Shown here: in pieces, positions 11,751 through 23,343 of the stretch
Numbering within the stretch: position 1 is the first letter of the stretch
Layout of the letters: each line of letters begins with the position of its first letter
NCBI RefSeq assembly: GCF_019175285.1
Contig: NC_056526.1
Span: 125,513,271-125,577,270 of the forward strand
DNA length: 64,000 nt
DNA from: Sceloporus undulatus
Taxonomy: Eukaryota; Chordata; Lepidosauria; Squamata; Phrynosomatidae
Direction: 5' to 3'
The notes under the pieces: generated by a model
Database searches by the model: none
The model's input: only the letters and a program-made list of their open reading frames with translations
Told to the model about the DNA's origin: nothing
Translations under genes and position numbers: made by a program

Positions 11751-11815
11751 TCTTGGTAAGGTTTGTTCAGAGGAGGTTTGCCATTGCTATCTCCAGAGGC
11801 TGACAGCATGTCACA
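11751..11815 (-). repeat. Sauria-type SINE fragment
   Basis: TCTTGGTAAGGTTTGTTCAG and AGGAGGTTTGCCATTGC are the reverse of the SINE middle (compare 35570-35600). Both ends are lost. Confidence 0.75.
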
Positions 11816-11857
11816 TAATACAGTATATGTAATATAGCTGTAAATAAACCATATGAA

Positions 11858-11980
11858 GTGAATTTATATTTATATTAGTGTTTTTAGCTTTTATTTTATA
11901 ATATCCTCCATTTTTCTTGAATGCCCTACATTTCATGGCGCCTTGTCCTCCTTTGCAGTTAGGACATCTGGTCACCCAGA
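11858..11980 (-). repeat. Dispersed repeat R, minus-strand copy
   Basis: It contains GTCCTCCTTTGCAGTTAGGA, CATCTGGTCACCC and AATTTATATTTATATTAGTG, which are the reverse of the unit that forms the array at 15475-16350. Other copies are at 12905 (+) and 17857-18083 (-). The family is not one I can name. Confidence 0.65.
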
Positions 11981-12204
11981 GGTCAGGAGGAAAATCAGCT
12001 CCATTGAAGGGTGATGGAGAGTTCTCCGGATACCAAGGACTGTCAAAATAGAGAAATGAAAGAGTCATAGGACAACTCCAAGGTAAACTCCCTAGTAGCC
12101 AAAACAACTAAACTGAGGCTATCCTACTTTGGATATATCATGAGACAGTATGACTCATTAGAAAAGTGCATGCTTGGTAAAGTGAGAGGCACTAGGGACT
12201 TAAT

Positions 12205-12478
12205 TACACTACCAAAAAAGAGGGGAGCATAGCGATATACTCCCATCAATATTGCACAATAAAGCTAAGATTTTCACATGATGTCATGCAATGTGCTGTT
12301 TATCCCGTGAATAAAGAGGTATTATGGCGCCGCTTTTTATTCATGGGATTTCCCAGTGAATAAAAAGCAGCACTAGAATGCCTCTTTATTCACTGGGTAA
12401 TCACCTGGTTGCACAACATCATGTGAAAATCTTAGCATCATTGCATGATATTGATGCTATCTTTTTTGGTAGTGTGAT
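12205..12478. mobile_element. Palindromic MITE inserted in BovB
   Basis: The ends are nearly exact inverse copies: TTACACTACCAAAAAAGA on the left and TCTTTTTTGGTAGTGTGATA on the right. The inner arms also match (GCTAAGATTTTCACATGATG against CATCATGTGAAAATCTTAGC). It interrupts BovB coding-derived sequence. The target duplication is at most a TA and cannot be set exactly. Confidence 0.8.
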
Positions 12479-12574
12479 AAGGTCCTAGGAAAAGAGGAAG
12501 ACTTGCATTCCAGGTGAATAAACTCAATCAAAGATGCCACGGTCCTGAGTCTACAAAACCTGATGACAGGGTGA

Positions 12575-12788
12575 CTTGGGGTACATCTACACTGTAGAAA
12601 TAATGCAGTTTGACACCATGTTAAGTGCTGTAGCTCCATCCTATGAAATCCTGGTTTGACAAGGTCTTTAGTCTTCTCTGCCAAAGAGTGCTGGTGCCTC
12701 CCCAAACTACCAATCCCAATTTTGTAGGATGGAGCCATAGCAGTTAAAGTGGTGTCAAACCATAATTTTTACAGTGTAAATGGACCCT
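12575..12788. mobile_element. Foldback MITE, family B (TGCAGTTTGACACC)
   Basis: The left arm has ACATCTACACTGTAGAAATA and ATGCAGTTTGACACC. The right arm has GCAGTTAAAGTGGTGTCAAA and TTACAGTGTAAATGGACCC, its near inverse. CTTGGG/CTTGGA flanks may be a target duplication in the host BovB. Other copies: 26020-26129 (half), 31266-31480, 59665-59886 and 63428-63654. Confidence 0.8.
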
Positions 12789-12904
12789 TGGAAGCCTCTC
12801 ATTCAGAGAGCTGCCCTTAAGTTAGAGTCGACTGGAAGTCAAGGAAGCCAGAGTCTTAAGCTTGCAAGACCTGAGCAGGGCAGTTGAAGACCATGGCTCT
12901 TAGG

Positions 12905-13032
12905 CATGGTGCCCAGATGTCTTCCTAACCACAAAGGAGGACAAGGCATGGCCGAATGTAGGATATTTCAGGAAAAAGTAGGATGTGGCCAAATAAAACC
13001 TAAAAACAATCCTGTAAGGATAAATTCATGCT
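12905..13032 (+). repeat. Dispersed repeat R, 5' half
   Basis: It reads GGTGCCCAGATGTCTTCCTA, AAAGGAGGACAAGGCATGGC and GGATAAATTCATGC, as in the first unit at 15475. The expected continuation (CTCAAAATGTAGGATCTTTT) appears only at 14301, so about 1.27 kb looks inserted or rearranged between the halves. Confidence 0.65.
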
Positions 13033-13483
13033 CTCACTGGTGGTTTTGCCCTGGAAGGAACTGGGGAGCTTCGGTTTCCCCCTCTCCAAATCCCTCCAGA
13101 AGCAAGTGCTCACTACCTAATCAGGGGTATTTTGCCCCAGATGCCCTCTTGAGAAATCGGGGTTTAAAATGAAGGCGCCTGCAGTCAATCAACTTTCAGT
13201 TCCGCAATCATCACAGGTGGCGTTTCCAGCAGTCATTGGAGCATCGGAAGTGTGCTTCCCCGTCTCCTTTTTTTTTAAAGGACCAGGCACCAAAATGCGC
13301 ACATTTTGTCAAATTTAAAAACCTCCAGGATATATGTGTGTGTATGTGTGTGTGTTGTGGGCATTTGGGTCAGTGCAGGTTATGATCTTCTCTTGGCCCC
13401 ATTTTCAACCCCAAAATGCAAGCTAATGCCATCTCTGCATCCTGTATCAACCTCCTTGCCACCCCAGAATGCCTCATACACAT

Positions 13484-13534
<51 letters not shown>

Positions 13535-14296
13535 TCCTCACCTGGGAAATGCCAGAAAAGGTAGCAATGCCATGCATGCTTTTCCTAGGCTACCCCTTTG
13601 AGACAGTAGCAAAAGCATTCTGTGTATCAATCTGCCACTGTCAAATTGGAAAGAGAAACATATTGTAACATTCGCATTATAGTATTCACTCGCAAAGGAA
13701 AAAAGCCTCTTGCAAAGGGCTCCCAGGAAGCCAGGAAATGAAAGAGAAAGTGAACAAGCAGCTAGCCACATTCTAAATATAGATTACCTATTGCAAAAAA
13801 ACATGCGCATAGATGGAGAAAAATAATGTAAAAAAATAAAATAAAAGGGAAAAGGTCCCTGCTGGAAAGCAGAGCCTTGCCTTGCTCTGGGCCTCTGACC
13901 TGCCCTGAATTGACCCAGTCAGTCACCCCTTTTTTGCCTCCTGTCACCCTTTTGCCTCCTGTCAGATTTCCCTTTTTTGCATCCTTCCTCTGGCTCCTTC
14001 CTCCTCCTCCTCCTCCTTCTCCAATGAGGGGAGGGAATGCTCACCCTCTGCCCTCCCTCTGACCTTAATCCCTCCCCTGAACTTGACCCAATCATGATCG
14101 GGAGCAAGTTCATATTTCAGGGAACCCGGGTTTTTTCAAAAAAGACGGATTTTGCCCCGAATTTGGATGACCCGGGCTAAAGGGCATTTGCTTGTGCATG
14201 CCTCGAAATGCATTGTGACAGAATCGGGGCCAATATGAACTTCATGTGTTAGAATCGATTCCTGATCCAGGGTAAAGTGTAGTCTGAATGGGCAGT
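13033..14296. other. Unassigned intergenic insert between halves of repeat R
   Basis: A TG-rich run lies near 13330-13365 and a (TAA)n microsatellite at 13488-13532. Near 14100-14285, GCAAGTTCATATT and AATATGAACTTCATG are inverse copies around CCCGGG-containing DNA, so part is probably a foldback transposon. The segment is GC-richer than its surroundings. No gene is recognisable. Confidence 0.5.
13488..13532. repeat. (TAA)n microsatellite
   Basis: About 15 TAA units. In one frame they would read as a run of Asn and on the other strand as a run of Leu, which makes artefactual open frames here. Confidence 0.95.
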
Positions 14297-14555
14297 CATG
14301 CTCAAAATGTAGGATCTTTTGGAATCCCTCCTAGACACCAGGTTGAAATGTAGCAGCGACGTAGCCAGGATTTTAGGAAGGGGGGGGTCCAGACTAAGTG
14401 CCACCATTATAATGGGGCTTGGGCGCGGCGGCGCAGCAGCACACACCATTCATTTTTCTAATGGAAGGGGGGGTCCGGACCCCAAGAACCCCCCCCCTTG
14501 GCTACATCCCTGAATGTAGGGAATGTCCTGGAAAAGGAGGACTTCTGGACACTAC
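14297..14555 (+). repeat. Dispersed repeat R, 3' half, split by a hAT MITE
   Basis: CAAAATGTAGGATCTTTTGG, CCTCCTAGACACCAGGTTGA and, after the 159-bp insertion at 14354-14512, GAATGTCCTGGAAAAGGAGG match the second half of the R unit. With the short direct repeat removed, the two flanks read continuously against other R copies. Confidence 0.7.
14354..14512. mobile_element. hAT-type MITE (CAGCGACGTAGCCAGG) with TSD
   Basis: It begins CAGCGACGTAGCCAGG and ends CCTTGGCTACATCCCTG, with inner arms of G-rich and C-rich runs that pair. It is flanked by AATGTAG at 14347-14353 and 14513-14519 (7 bases, 8 with one mismatch), the hAT pattern. It lies inside repeat R, so it is younger than that copy. Confidence 0.85.
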
Positions 14556-14719
14556 TCTTGGAGGGCTCTCTTTCATAAAGTTGCCACAAGTGGAAGCCAA
14601 TTCACAACAAGAGCATGGGTGGGATTCAAATGGTATTTTAAGGAGAAGAGAAACACACGTGTATTTGTTCTTTCTGAAGGGGATAGATGTAGAAGTATGA
14701 AGCAAAACTGGGAGTCCAA

Positions 14720-15376
14720 GTAGAGCACAAGTTGAACATGAGTCAACAGTGTGATGCGGCAACTAAAAAGACCAAGGTGATTTTAGGCTGCATCAACAGA
14801 AGTATAGTGTCTAGATCAAGGGAAGTAATAGTGCCACTATATTCTGCTTTGGTCAGGCCCCACCTGGAATATTGTGTCCAGTTCTGGACACCACAATTCC
14901 AAAAGGAAGTCGGGAAACTGGAGCGGGTCCAAAGGAGGGCAACTAAAATGGTGAAGGGTCTGGAAGCCATGCCCTATGAGGAACGACTTAGGGAGCTGGG
15001 GATGTTTAGCCTATAGAAGAGAAGGTTAAGAGGTGATATGATAGCCCTGTTTAAATACTTGAAGGGATGTCATATTGAGGAGGGTGCAAGCTTGTTTTTT
15101 GCTGCTCCACAGACTAGGACCCGGAGCAATGGATGCAAGCTCCAGGAAAAGAAATTCCACCTCAACATTAGGAGGAACTTCCTGACAGTAAGGGCTGTTC
15201 AACACTGGAACAAACTCCCTCGGAGTGTAGTGGAGTCTCCTTCCTTGGAGGTCTTTAAGCAGAGGCTGGATGGCCATCTATCAATGAGGATGCTTTGGCT
15301 GAGAGTTCCTGCATGGCAGAATGGGGTTGGACTGGATGGCCTTGTGGTCTCTTTCAACTCTATGATTCTATGATTC
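14720..15376 (+). mobile_element. CR1 LINE, 5'-truncated 3' end
   Basis: Translation gives the conserved CR1 reverse transcriptase C-terminus: [36 protein letters not shown], then [13 protein letters not shown] stop codon at 15015 follows, and then KRRLRGDMIALFKYLKG and KFHLNIRRNFLTVRAVQHWN. The 3' end closes with GGACTGGATGGCCTTGTGGT and the terminal TCTATGATTC repeats. Two frames are needed, so it is not intact. Confidence 0.93.
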
Positions 15377-15474
15377 AAAACACACACGGACCAAGGCTAA
15401 CAAATTGGAGTACTTCAGAATAAGGATGATATTGGCAAGTGGAGTCCCTGCTATGGTTGCCATTAATGCAGGGT

Positions 15475-16350
15475 TGCCAGAAGTCCTCACCAGTCCACAA
15501 AGGAGGACAAGGCACTGCAAAATTGTAGAACGTTAAAGAAAAAATGTGGGCCAATACCAAATAAAAGCTAAAAACCACTAACAGGAATATAAATCCATGC
15601 TTCTTAGTCATGTTCCAAATGGAGGACAATTTTGAATTCCTCCTGGACAGAAGGTTGAAATGTAGGATGTGTCCTGGAAAAGGAGGACCAGGTCTGGTCA
15701 CCCTGAGGTAAAGACTTTTGAATTAATGATTTTTAATCATGCTCCAAATGGAGGACATTTTGAACAGAAGGCTGAAATGTAGGACAGGTCCTGGGAAAGG
15801 AGGACTAAGTCTGGTCACCCTGTGTTAAAAACACTCCTATAAATGTAAATGGATGCATCTTAGTCCTGTTCTAAATGGAGGATATTTTGGAATTCCTTCT
15901 GGACACAATGCTGAAATGGAGGACAGGTGGTGGGAAAGGAGGACATCTGGTCACTCTGAGGTAAAAACCACTCATAGAAATGTAAATTCATGCTTCTTAG
16001 TCCTGCAAACGGAAGACATTTTGGATTTCCTCCTGGACAGAAAGCTGAAACACAGTATGTGTCCTGGAAAAGGAGGACACATCCAGTCACCTTGAGGTTA
16101 AAAAAAACACACATTCAAACTAGAAACTAGAAATTCATGCTTCATGGTCCTGCAGCTGCTCCCAAAAAGGAGGGCATTTTGGCATCCCTCCTGACTGGGC
16201 AGAAAGCTGAACTGTAGGACAGGTGCTTGGAAAAAGGAGGACACCCAGTAAATGTTAACCCATGCTAAGTTCTTAGTCCTGCTCCAAAGGGAGAATTCCT
16301 GCTGGAATGGGGGACAGGTCCTGGAAAAGGAGGACCAACCCTGCTTTTAA
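15475..16350 (+). repeat. Tandem array of repeat R (about 6-7 units)
   Basis: Units of roughly 95-165 bases repeat head to tail. Each carries TTCATGCTTCTTAGTCCTG, GGAGGACATTTTG, CTCCTGGACAGAAGGCTGAA and GTCCTGGAAAAGGAGGAC, and most end TCTGGTCACCCTGAGG. The GGAAAAGGAGGAC anchors lie near 15680, 15798, 15936, 16070, 16234 and 16328. Units differ by substitutions and small indels, so the array is not recent. It ends about 250 bases before the PDGFRL start codon. Confidence 0.85.
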
Positions 16351-16354
16351 TGAG

Positions 16355-16597
16355 TCCCAGCTGAGCTGACTGGCAACCATTTTAAGGGGGGGTTGTCTGA
16401 GGGCGGGAAAGAAAAGGGCCTCTCCCTCCTTCTTCTCCTCTTTTCCACCCAAATCCTTGTAGTTAGACCCAGCTTAGGTCGGGTCTAGAAGTGTGGAAGG
16501 AGGGACTTGGGCTCCTTGCTGAGCTCCCTTTTCCTCGCCCCTCGCTGCTGCCTTCCTCCAGTCCTAATCCTCCTCCTCCTCCTCCTCCTTTCCTGCC
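16355..16597 (+). promoter_or_regulatory. PDGFRL: Probable PDGFRL promoter / 5' UTR
   Basis: This short GC-richer stretch lies between the R array and the start codon. It includes a G run, GGGCGGG (an Sp1-like box near 16401) and a pyrimidine-rich 5' leader with TCC repeats. No TATA box is evident. The exact start of transcription cannot be told from sequence. Confidence 0.5.
16568..16590. repeat. (TCC)n run in the PDGFRL 5' leader
   Basis: About seven TCC units end eight bases before the ATG. Confidence 0.85.
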
Positions 16598-16652
16598 ATG
16601 AAGCCCTGGCTCTTGCTTAGCCTCCTCCTGATCCACCAAACCCTGCAAAATG
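16598..16652 (+). CDS. PDGFRL: PDGFRL coding exon 1 (signal peptide)
   Basis: The ATG at 16598 starts MKPWLLLSLLLIHQTLQN, a typical signal peptide, and the donor GTGAGT begins at 16653. The first G of a split Ala codon ends the exon. The start is supported by the recalled human MKVWLLLGLLLVHEAL. Confidence 0.95.
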
Positions 16653-17041
16653 GTGAGTCTTCTCCCCCCCCAGCCACAAAAAAGCCAGCCAAACTGCTTC
16701 TTCTGCTCAGCTTCCTCCCCACACACTTTTCTTCTTTCTAGGAGTCTTTTGCAGCATCCCTCAGGAATATAAGCACATCTTTCAGAATAAATGTTTTTAA
16801 AGATAGGAATATATTCCTCCCTCCCTTTGCAACAACCCCTTTTTCACAGATCTGCAAGGAAATAGGGAGGGAGGGTCCTCTTCTCTGGTGAAAATGGGGA
16901 TATGCCCCTAGTTTTCACAACCTGGCAGAGAGGCCTTTTATTTTATTATTTTATTTTATTTTTTATTTTTCCTTTCCTTTCCCTTCATCTTTATTTTTAT
17001 TTTTATTGAATGTTATTAAATTTATTTTTATTAATTTAGGA

Positions 17042-17074
<33 letters not shown>

Positions 17075-20000
17075 TATGCATTAAAACAATATTTTAAAAC
17101 AACAAAGAATGAATAATTTCCACAACCTGACAGCCTTTTTCTTTTCTTTTCTTACCCCTTTTCTTTTTCCTTTCCTTTCATCTTTATTTTTATTAAATTT
17201 AATAAATTAATTCTTATTAATTTATTTAATATATATATATATACACACACACACTAAAACAGTATTTTAAAACAACAAAGAATGAATAATTTCCACAACC
17301 TGACAGTCTTTTTCTTTTATTTTCTTACCCTTTCTCTTTTTCCTTTCCTTTCATCTTTATTTTTATTAAACTTAATAAATTAATTCTTATTAATTTATTT
17401 AATTTATATATATATACACACACACACACATTAAAACAATATATTAAAACAACAAAGAATGAATAGTTTCCACAATCTTACAGAGAGGCCTTTTCTTTTC
17501 TTTTCTTTTCCTTTCCTGTCCTTTCCTTGCATCTTTATTTTTATTAAAATTTAGGGGAAAATATATAATATATATTAAAACAATATATTAAAACAACAAG
17601 GAATGGTTTCCACAACCTGACAGGCCTTTTCTTTGTCTTTTTCCTATCCTTTCCTTTCATCTTTATTTTTATTAAATTTATTAAATTTTATTAAATTAAA
17701 TTTTTATTAATTTATTTAATTTATTAATTTAGGAAAAATAATATACATTAAAACAACATAGTAAAACAACAGAGAATGAATTCATATTGTAATATATGTT
17801 TCTGTTACAATACAGATTCATTCTTTGTTTTCCCAAAAATCCAAACAGCATCTTTATTTTTCCAGGACATGTCCTACATCTCAACCTTCTGTCCAGGAGG
17901 AATTTCAGAACATCTCCTATTTTGAGCATGATGACAAAGAAGGGTGAATTTATATTTATATTAGGGTTTATAGCTTTTATTTTGTAATGCCCAACATCAT
18001 CATCATTATTATTATTGGCCTCAATGTCCTACATGTTGCAGTGCCTTGTCCTCCTTTGTGGTTATGACATCTGGTCACCCTAGACTTTATCTGTATGCTA
18101 AACTAGTGAGTTGTTTCTTACTGTTATTGTTCGTGTCCAAAAAGAGAACTATCCTTTTATAATAAAATCTGTTGCTATTATGCCTGTTTGTTATTTATAT
18201 TTCATTGCAGATTGCACTGTAAACAGATATTATTACCTACAGCTTACACTGATCTTCCTTTCCTAAGGAAGCCTTTGCTAAAAAGAGGCCTTTTCTAAGA
18301 GAACAAGGGTGCCTCTGATTAACATGGAGTCTGTTGGCTGCCACCAACGCCCCATTAAAGAATTTGGAGAATTTGGACACTTTCCCCCCTATTTGACTGT
18401 ACAGCTCTGTCCCTCTTGCCAAACCTAGTTTAAAACAACATTTTCCCTCCAGATGTTTTTTAAGACTTGTTCTATTCAGATGCAGTCTAATTCACTACTG
18501 TTCATTATACACACACACACACAGTTGACCTTCCACATTTGCAGCTTTGACCTTTGCGGATCTGATTACTATATATACTCATGTAAGTCGAGAAAGTTTA
18601 GTCAAACGTTGACCCCCCAAAACCCTGAGTCAACTTATCCACAGGTCAATGTAAGTACTGCACTTTAACTCCTATCAAACAAGGAACTATCCCCTGGTGA
18701 AAGGTGAGAATTTAATCCCTTCTTCGATCACCTAAAAAAGGCATCACCCCCTCTACTAACTCATCCATCCAGCCATTAGAATGAGCACAAACAGTTATGC
18801 CAGTCCAAAAAAAAATTAAGTTATTTAGTATCGTTTTCCTTTGCTTCATAGTTTACATTCTTTGTTACACACTGTGAAGTTTTACCCTTGACTTATCCAT
18901 GGGTTATTTCAAAATTCATAATTCTGGCCCCAAAACCTGCCCTCGACTTATACATGAAGTCGACTTATATTTGTGTATATATGGTATTTGCAGTTTTGAT
19001 TAATATGTTGTCTCTAGTAGGGACTTTATCACACACAGGCAAATTGGGGGCAGATTGGTGAAATCCCCGCTCATCCAGGGAAACCCACCTTGGACATATC
19101 ATGCTCTCTTGGCCTCAGAGGAGGGTAAGGACAAACCACTGCTAAAAAAACTGAGCCTAGAAAACGCTGTGGTCACCTTAGGATTGTCATAAGTCAGAAA
19201 TGAACGCACACAGCAACAACAAACAATCATATAACTTAGAGTTACCACAGGAAAATAGTCTTACAAATATTTCAGTTTGCCCTTTTGGCTGTATATTCAT
19301 GTAAATCAGAGATTGTGGAAGACTAAGGGGCTACATTAGCTCCCCAGAAGGGCTCCACCTTCCACCACACCTGCTTCTACAATATGTATATATAAAGACA
19401 CACAGAGAGAGAGAGAGAGAGCTTCTAAATGCTCCAAAACTTTCTGGGGGAAAGATGGGCATTCTTTCACAATGTTTTGGGGTTCAAGGAAGCATTTTTG
19501 ATTATTTTTGTGGGGAGGGTTCCCCCCCCAAATTTGCAAAGGTTTGTTTTGACTCCTTGGGGGGACACGGGAGCTCCAGACATGGTGGAAATGCCATCCA
19601 TATCCTCTACAGGTTATTTTGAGGGAGCAGTATTGAAAAATAAATCGGTCCCTAGGGACCGCAGATGCCATTTGCCAACTCCTGATCTAAATAATCTCAT
19701 GTGTTGTCAAGAAAAGGGGAAACAAAGTCCCTCAAAGCTAGGGTGTGAAAGTCCAAGCTGTCCTGAAATGATCTGGGACCAAGGATCAGGACCACAACAA
19801 CTCATGTGTAGTTAAGCCCCCCCCCCTAAGGATCCAGCACACATAAGCATCCTAGTTTATAGCCATCTTTGCATTCACTTAACAGTATCTTACGTATTTC
19901 CCCTTTCCTTGATGTATTGATTTTCTGCTTTACATTTTTGGCATTGTTTATTTTGTAATTTTTCTCATTGTAGTCACATTGTTAACTGTTTTAGTTTGGT

Positions 20001-23000
20001 GTCATTATTATTATTCGCAGTATTCAGTATTTTTACTGCTCTGTTAACACATACGCACATGCAAGTATGCAAAATAATTATCTGTCTGCTGGTCTTGAAG
20101 GCCCCCCTCCCGCTTAAAATCAGTCCCTGAATTGGAATGATTTTTGTTCCTCTTATCCCTCCTAAGCACAGCAGTAGTCATAATATATATAGCAGGGGTA
20201 GGCAATCTTTTTGAGGCCAGGGGCCAGGTTGCTGTCCCTCAGACAACTGGAGGGCCGAAGCCAAAAAATAAGTAATTAAATAATTATTTAAAAAAAGATT
20301 AAATATATAAATAAACCAGGACAAATGTAGGACAAAATTTTCAAATGGAAGACACTTTTTTTTAAAAATGGAGGACACGCGAAAAAATTTGCTGTTTTTT
20401 TTAAAAATGTTAATATAAATGCATGTTTCTGAGGCTTCTATAGACAATTGCCCCCCAAAGGCCCTGGTGGCAATCGGTGGCAGGACCGGGCTGGGGCCGG
20501 TCCCAAGGCCTCGCCGGGCCACATCCGGCCTGCGGGCCGCAGGTTACCTACCTCTGATATATAGTCTTAGGCAATGACATAGAGATTGTTCAGTACAATA
20601 CTGTGCATTGCAGTTGTATGATTTTCTAAAAGCATTTGTACAGGTATATTCATAACTTGTAGCCAGTGTGGTGTATTGGTTTGGAGATCAGGGACCATGG
20701 CCATGGAAAGCCGCTGGGTGACCTTGGGCAAGTCACACACTGTCAGCCCCAAAAAACCCCATGACAGGTTTGCTTTAGGGTCACCTGAAGTTGGAAATGA
20801 TTTGAAGGCATATAACAGCAACTCTGAGCAATCACTGCAAACAGGATTTGTGTCTGTTTTCATACTTTCTCAAGGAATCTGTTGACAGGTTCAAATTAAA
20901 AAATGATGTCTGTAGGTTATATGAACTTATTATTCACTATGGTTTGACTATTTCTTGAACCGCAATATCTTCTCATTTGCTACACACTTCATTGAAATCA
21001 GTTGTACCTGTCTGCATAGGTTTAAGCTGTATGTTCTTTTAGCTGAATTTGTTCATATTCATCTCATTGTCTTTCCTCATCCTTGGTATGATTCTCTATT
21101 GTTTTCTACCCATCAGATTTACAGGATTATAAATTATTTGGTCAGAGATCTGTTTTGGAATTTACGCTTTTGCTCTAAGGCTGTCTTCCCTAGTCCTCCA
21201 GATGTTTTCAGCTACAACTCTCATGCTCTCATAATCTGCCCCTTGCTGCATATCCATGAGATATGTGCAATTTATTCCTCTCTATTTGTACATATGTGTG
21301 TGTGGATGCTCAGAAAGAATGCTTTGAATGGGTGGAGGAGTCCCCTTTGCATCTGCTGCATGAGGCAGCTTCTTCTTTTTGGATAATGGTGTGTCTGGGA
21401 TATCACTGCTGTGGGCATATTACTATTAGGAAGGTAGAATTAAAAATAATAATAAAAGAACTCATGTTTCTAGAAAGTGAGACCATCCCAATACATTTTA
21501 CTATCTGAGAAACAGGAAGTGCCACCTCCTCACATATACATTCATTTAAACCAAGGAGGATTATTGCCAAGCCAAATTATTTTGGCACATGAAGCACAAA
21601 AACACATTAGCACTCTCATAATCACTGGCAGTAAATAATGCAATAAATAAATACAATAAAACAAATTAATTATAACATTAATTTGCCATCATATTAATGT
21701 CCCAAATCTGCTGCTTGATGTGACCTCTCACTCTACCTAATGGTAAACCAGCCCTACTTGAAAGGAATTAAAGATAACAAACAATTTTTATCAGAGTAGA
21801 TCTGACTGAAGATGAGGCAGATTTATGGTACAGTGTAAAAGGGTTCAAGTTTAGTTTTGTACAGTTCTAAATTGGTTTCATAATTTATGATCTCAGCCAC
21901 TTTTCTACTGTTTTTTAAATACAACTTATTCAGCACTACTAAGAGTGCTGACTATGAGAAGCTTCCGGCAAAGAAGTGATATTACAGAGAAGTATCATCT
22001 TTCCTTAGGGGGAACCAAGCAGTTGATCATTTGCATATATAATTTAAACCATGCAATTTTAAAATTGCCTATCAGTGAACATCCTGACTGAACTAACAAA
22101 AATGAACAGGGAACCAAAAATAAGTGCCATGCTGTTCTGGCCTATTTTTAAAAAGTTTGGTTGCAAACTCTGCTGTTGTGTCAAGGCTGTGGACATTCAG
22201 TAGGTGGGATAGGCTGGTGGGTTGGCTGGGAATCTTTCCAGAAAAAAGTGTAGTTGTAGAAATTTGAAACTGATTATTGTTTATATTTCTTCTCTCTTAT
22301 CATAGCTCTTGGTCAGCCTGCAAAGAACAAGCGTCCAAAGGAGCCAGGGGAGAACAGGATTAAACCTGCTAATAAAAAAGTAAAACCCAAAAATCCAAAA
22401 TTAAAGGAGAGAGAATCCACAGATGCATCCCCAAAGATCCACTCTATAATGACACAAGTGTTGGACAAAGGCCGTTTTCAGAAACCTGCTGCTACTATGA
22501 GCCTTTCTGCAGGACAGAGTTTAGAACTGCGGTGTAAAGGAAATAAAATTGAATGGAGCTATCCGTCTTATCATGACTCCTTTAAAGACTCCAGGCTCAG
22601 GTAAAGTTTTGAAAAGGGGCGATGAATAAAGTTACATGCAAGCTTTCCTGAATTAAAAAAACAAAACAAAAGTAAATTTGGATGTTCTTGCTCAGGCAAA
22701 ATGCATTAGAATATATACAGAACCAAGAAAAAGCTAAAATCACTTGGCTTTATTAGGGAGCATTACACATCACTAGTTGGTATAAAGCAAAATTCAGACT
22801 GAATGAGAGGTCATGGGGTACATGGTGGAATGTGGGATCTCAGATAAAAGACTTGGAAATGTAAAAGGCAGTAAAAAGAAAGGCACCGAAGCCAGCATCC
22901 TATTAGGTACTTACTGAGTTGGAGGGGATTTTCTGTTTCATGCAATACCCAGCACAAAACATATTTTGCCATCCTGACTCCTGTTCTTTATGCTACCTCA

Positions 23001-23294
23001 GTTTCTGCTCTGGAGAATAATTAATTATCTTGAGCAGAAGAATTTCTGCTGCCAATATTGTAGGATAGGAAACCATTTTGCTATATTTGCAATTAATTTC
23101 ATTTGTGTAACTTTTATATAAAATAAGTAAGATATGCACATTTAATCCATTATATATCCCATGTTTGCTTCTGTGAGAATATTTTGAACAAATATAGCAT
23201 TGGACCTTACACACCTACATAAGTATGTGTGGAGTTTATATATGGACAGTAGCTTCATGACAATGGTCTCAGACATTTACATTAGTTACTGTCT

Positions 23295-23343
<49 letters not shown>

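Larger units (their letters stand above)
12005..12850 (+). mobile_element. BovB LINE 3' region, split by two nested MITEs
   Basis: Translation gives the degraded BovB C-terminal signature: TTKLRLSYFGYIMRQYDSLE, then MLGKVRGTRD. After a MITE (12205-12478) the sequence resumes with GGAAAAGAGGAAGACTTGCA and AATAAACTCAATCAAAGATG. A second MITE (12575-12788) follows, and the BovB tail ends near CATTCAGAGAGCTGCC. Another BovB scrap (GCAAGACCTGAGCAGGGCAG) follows at 12864-12900, out of the usual order. Confidence 0.75.

Noticed and set aside
13306-13668. A 120-codon open frame with a run of Asn, and its Leu-rich opposite strand
   Set aside because: It is created by a (TAA)n microsatellite and flanking TG-rich DNA; no splice or domain support.
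15475-16350. Tandem repeats that could suggest a CRISPR array
   Set aside because: Vertebrate context, units are imperfect and ~130 bases with no unique spacers.
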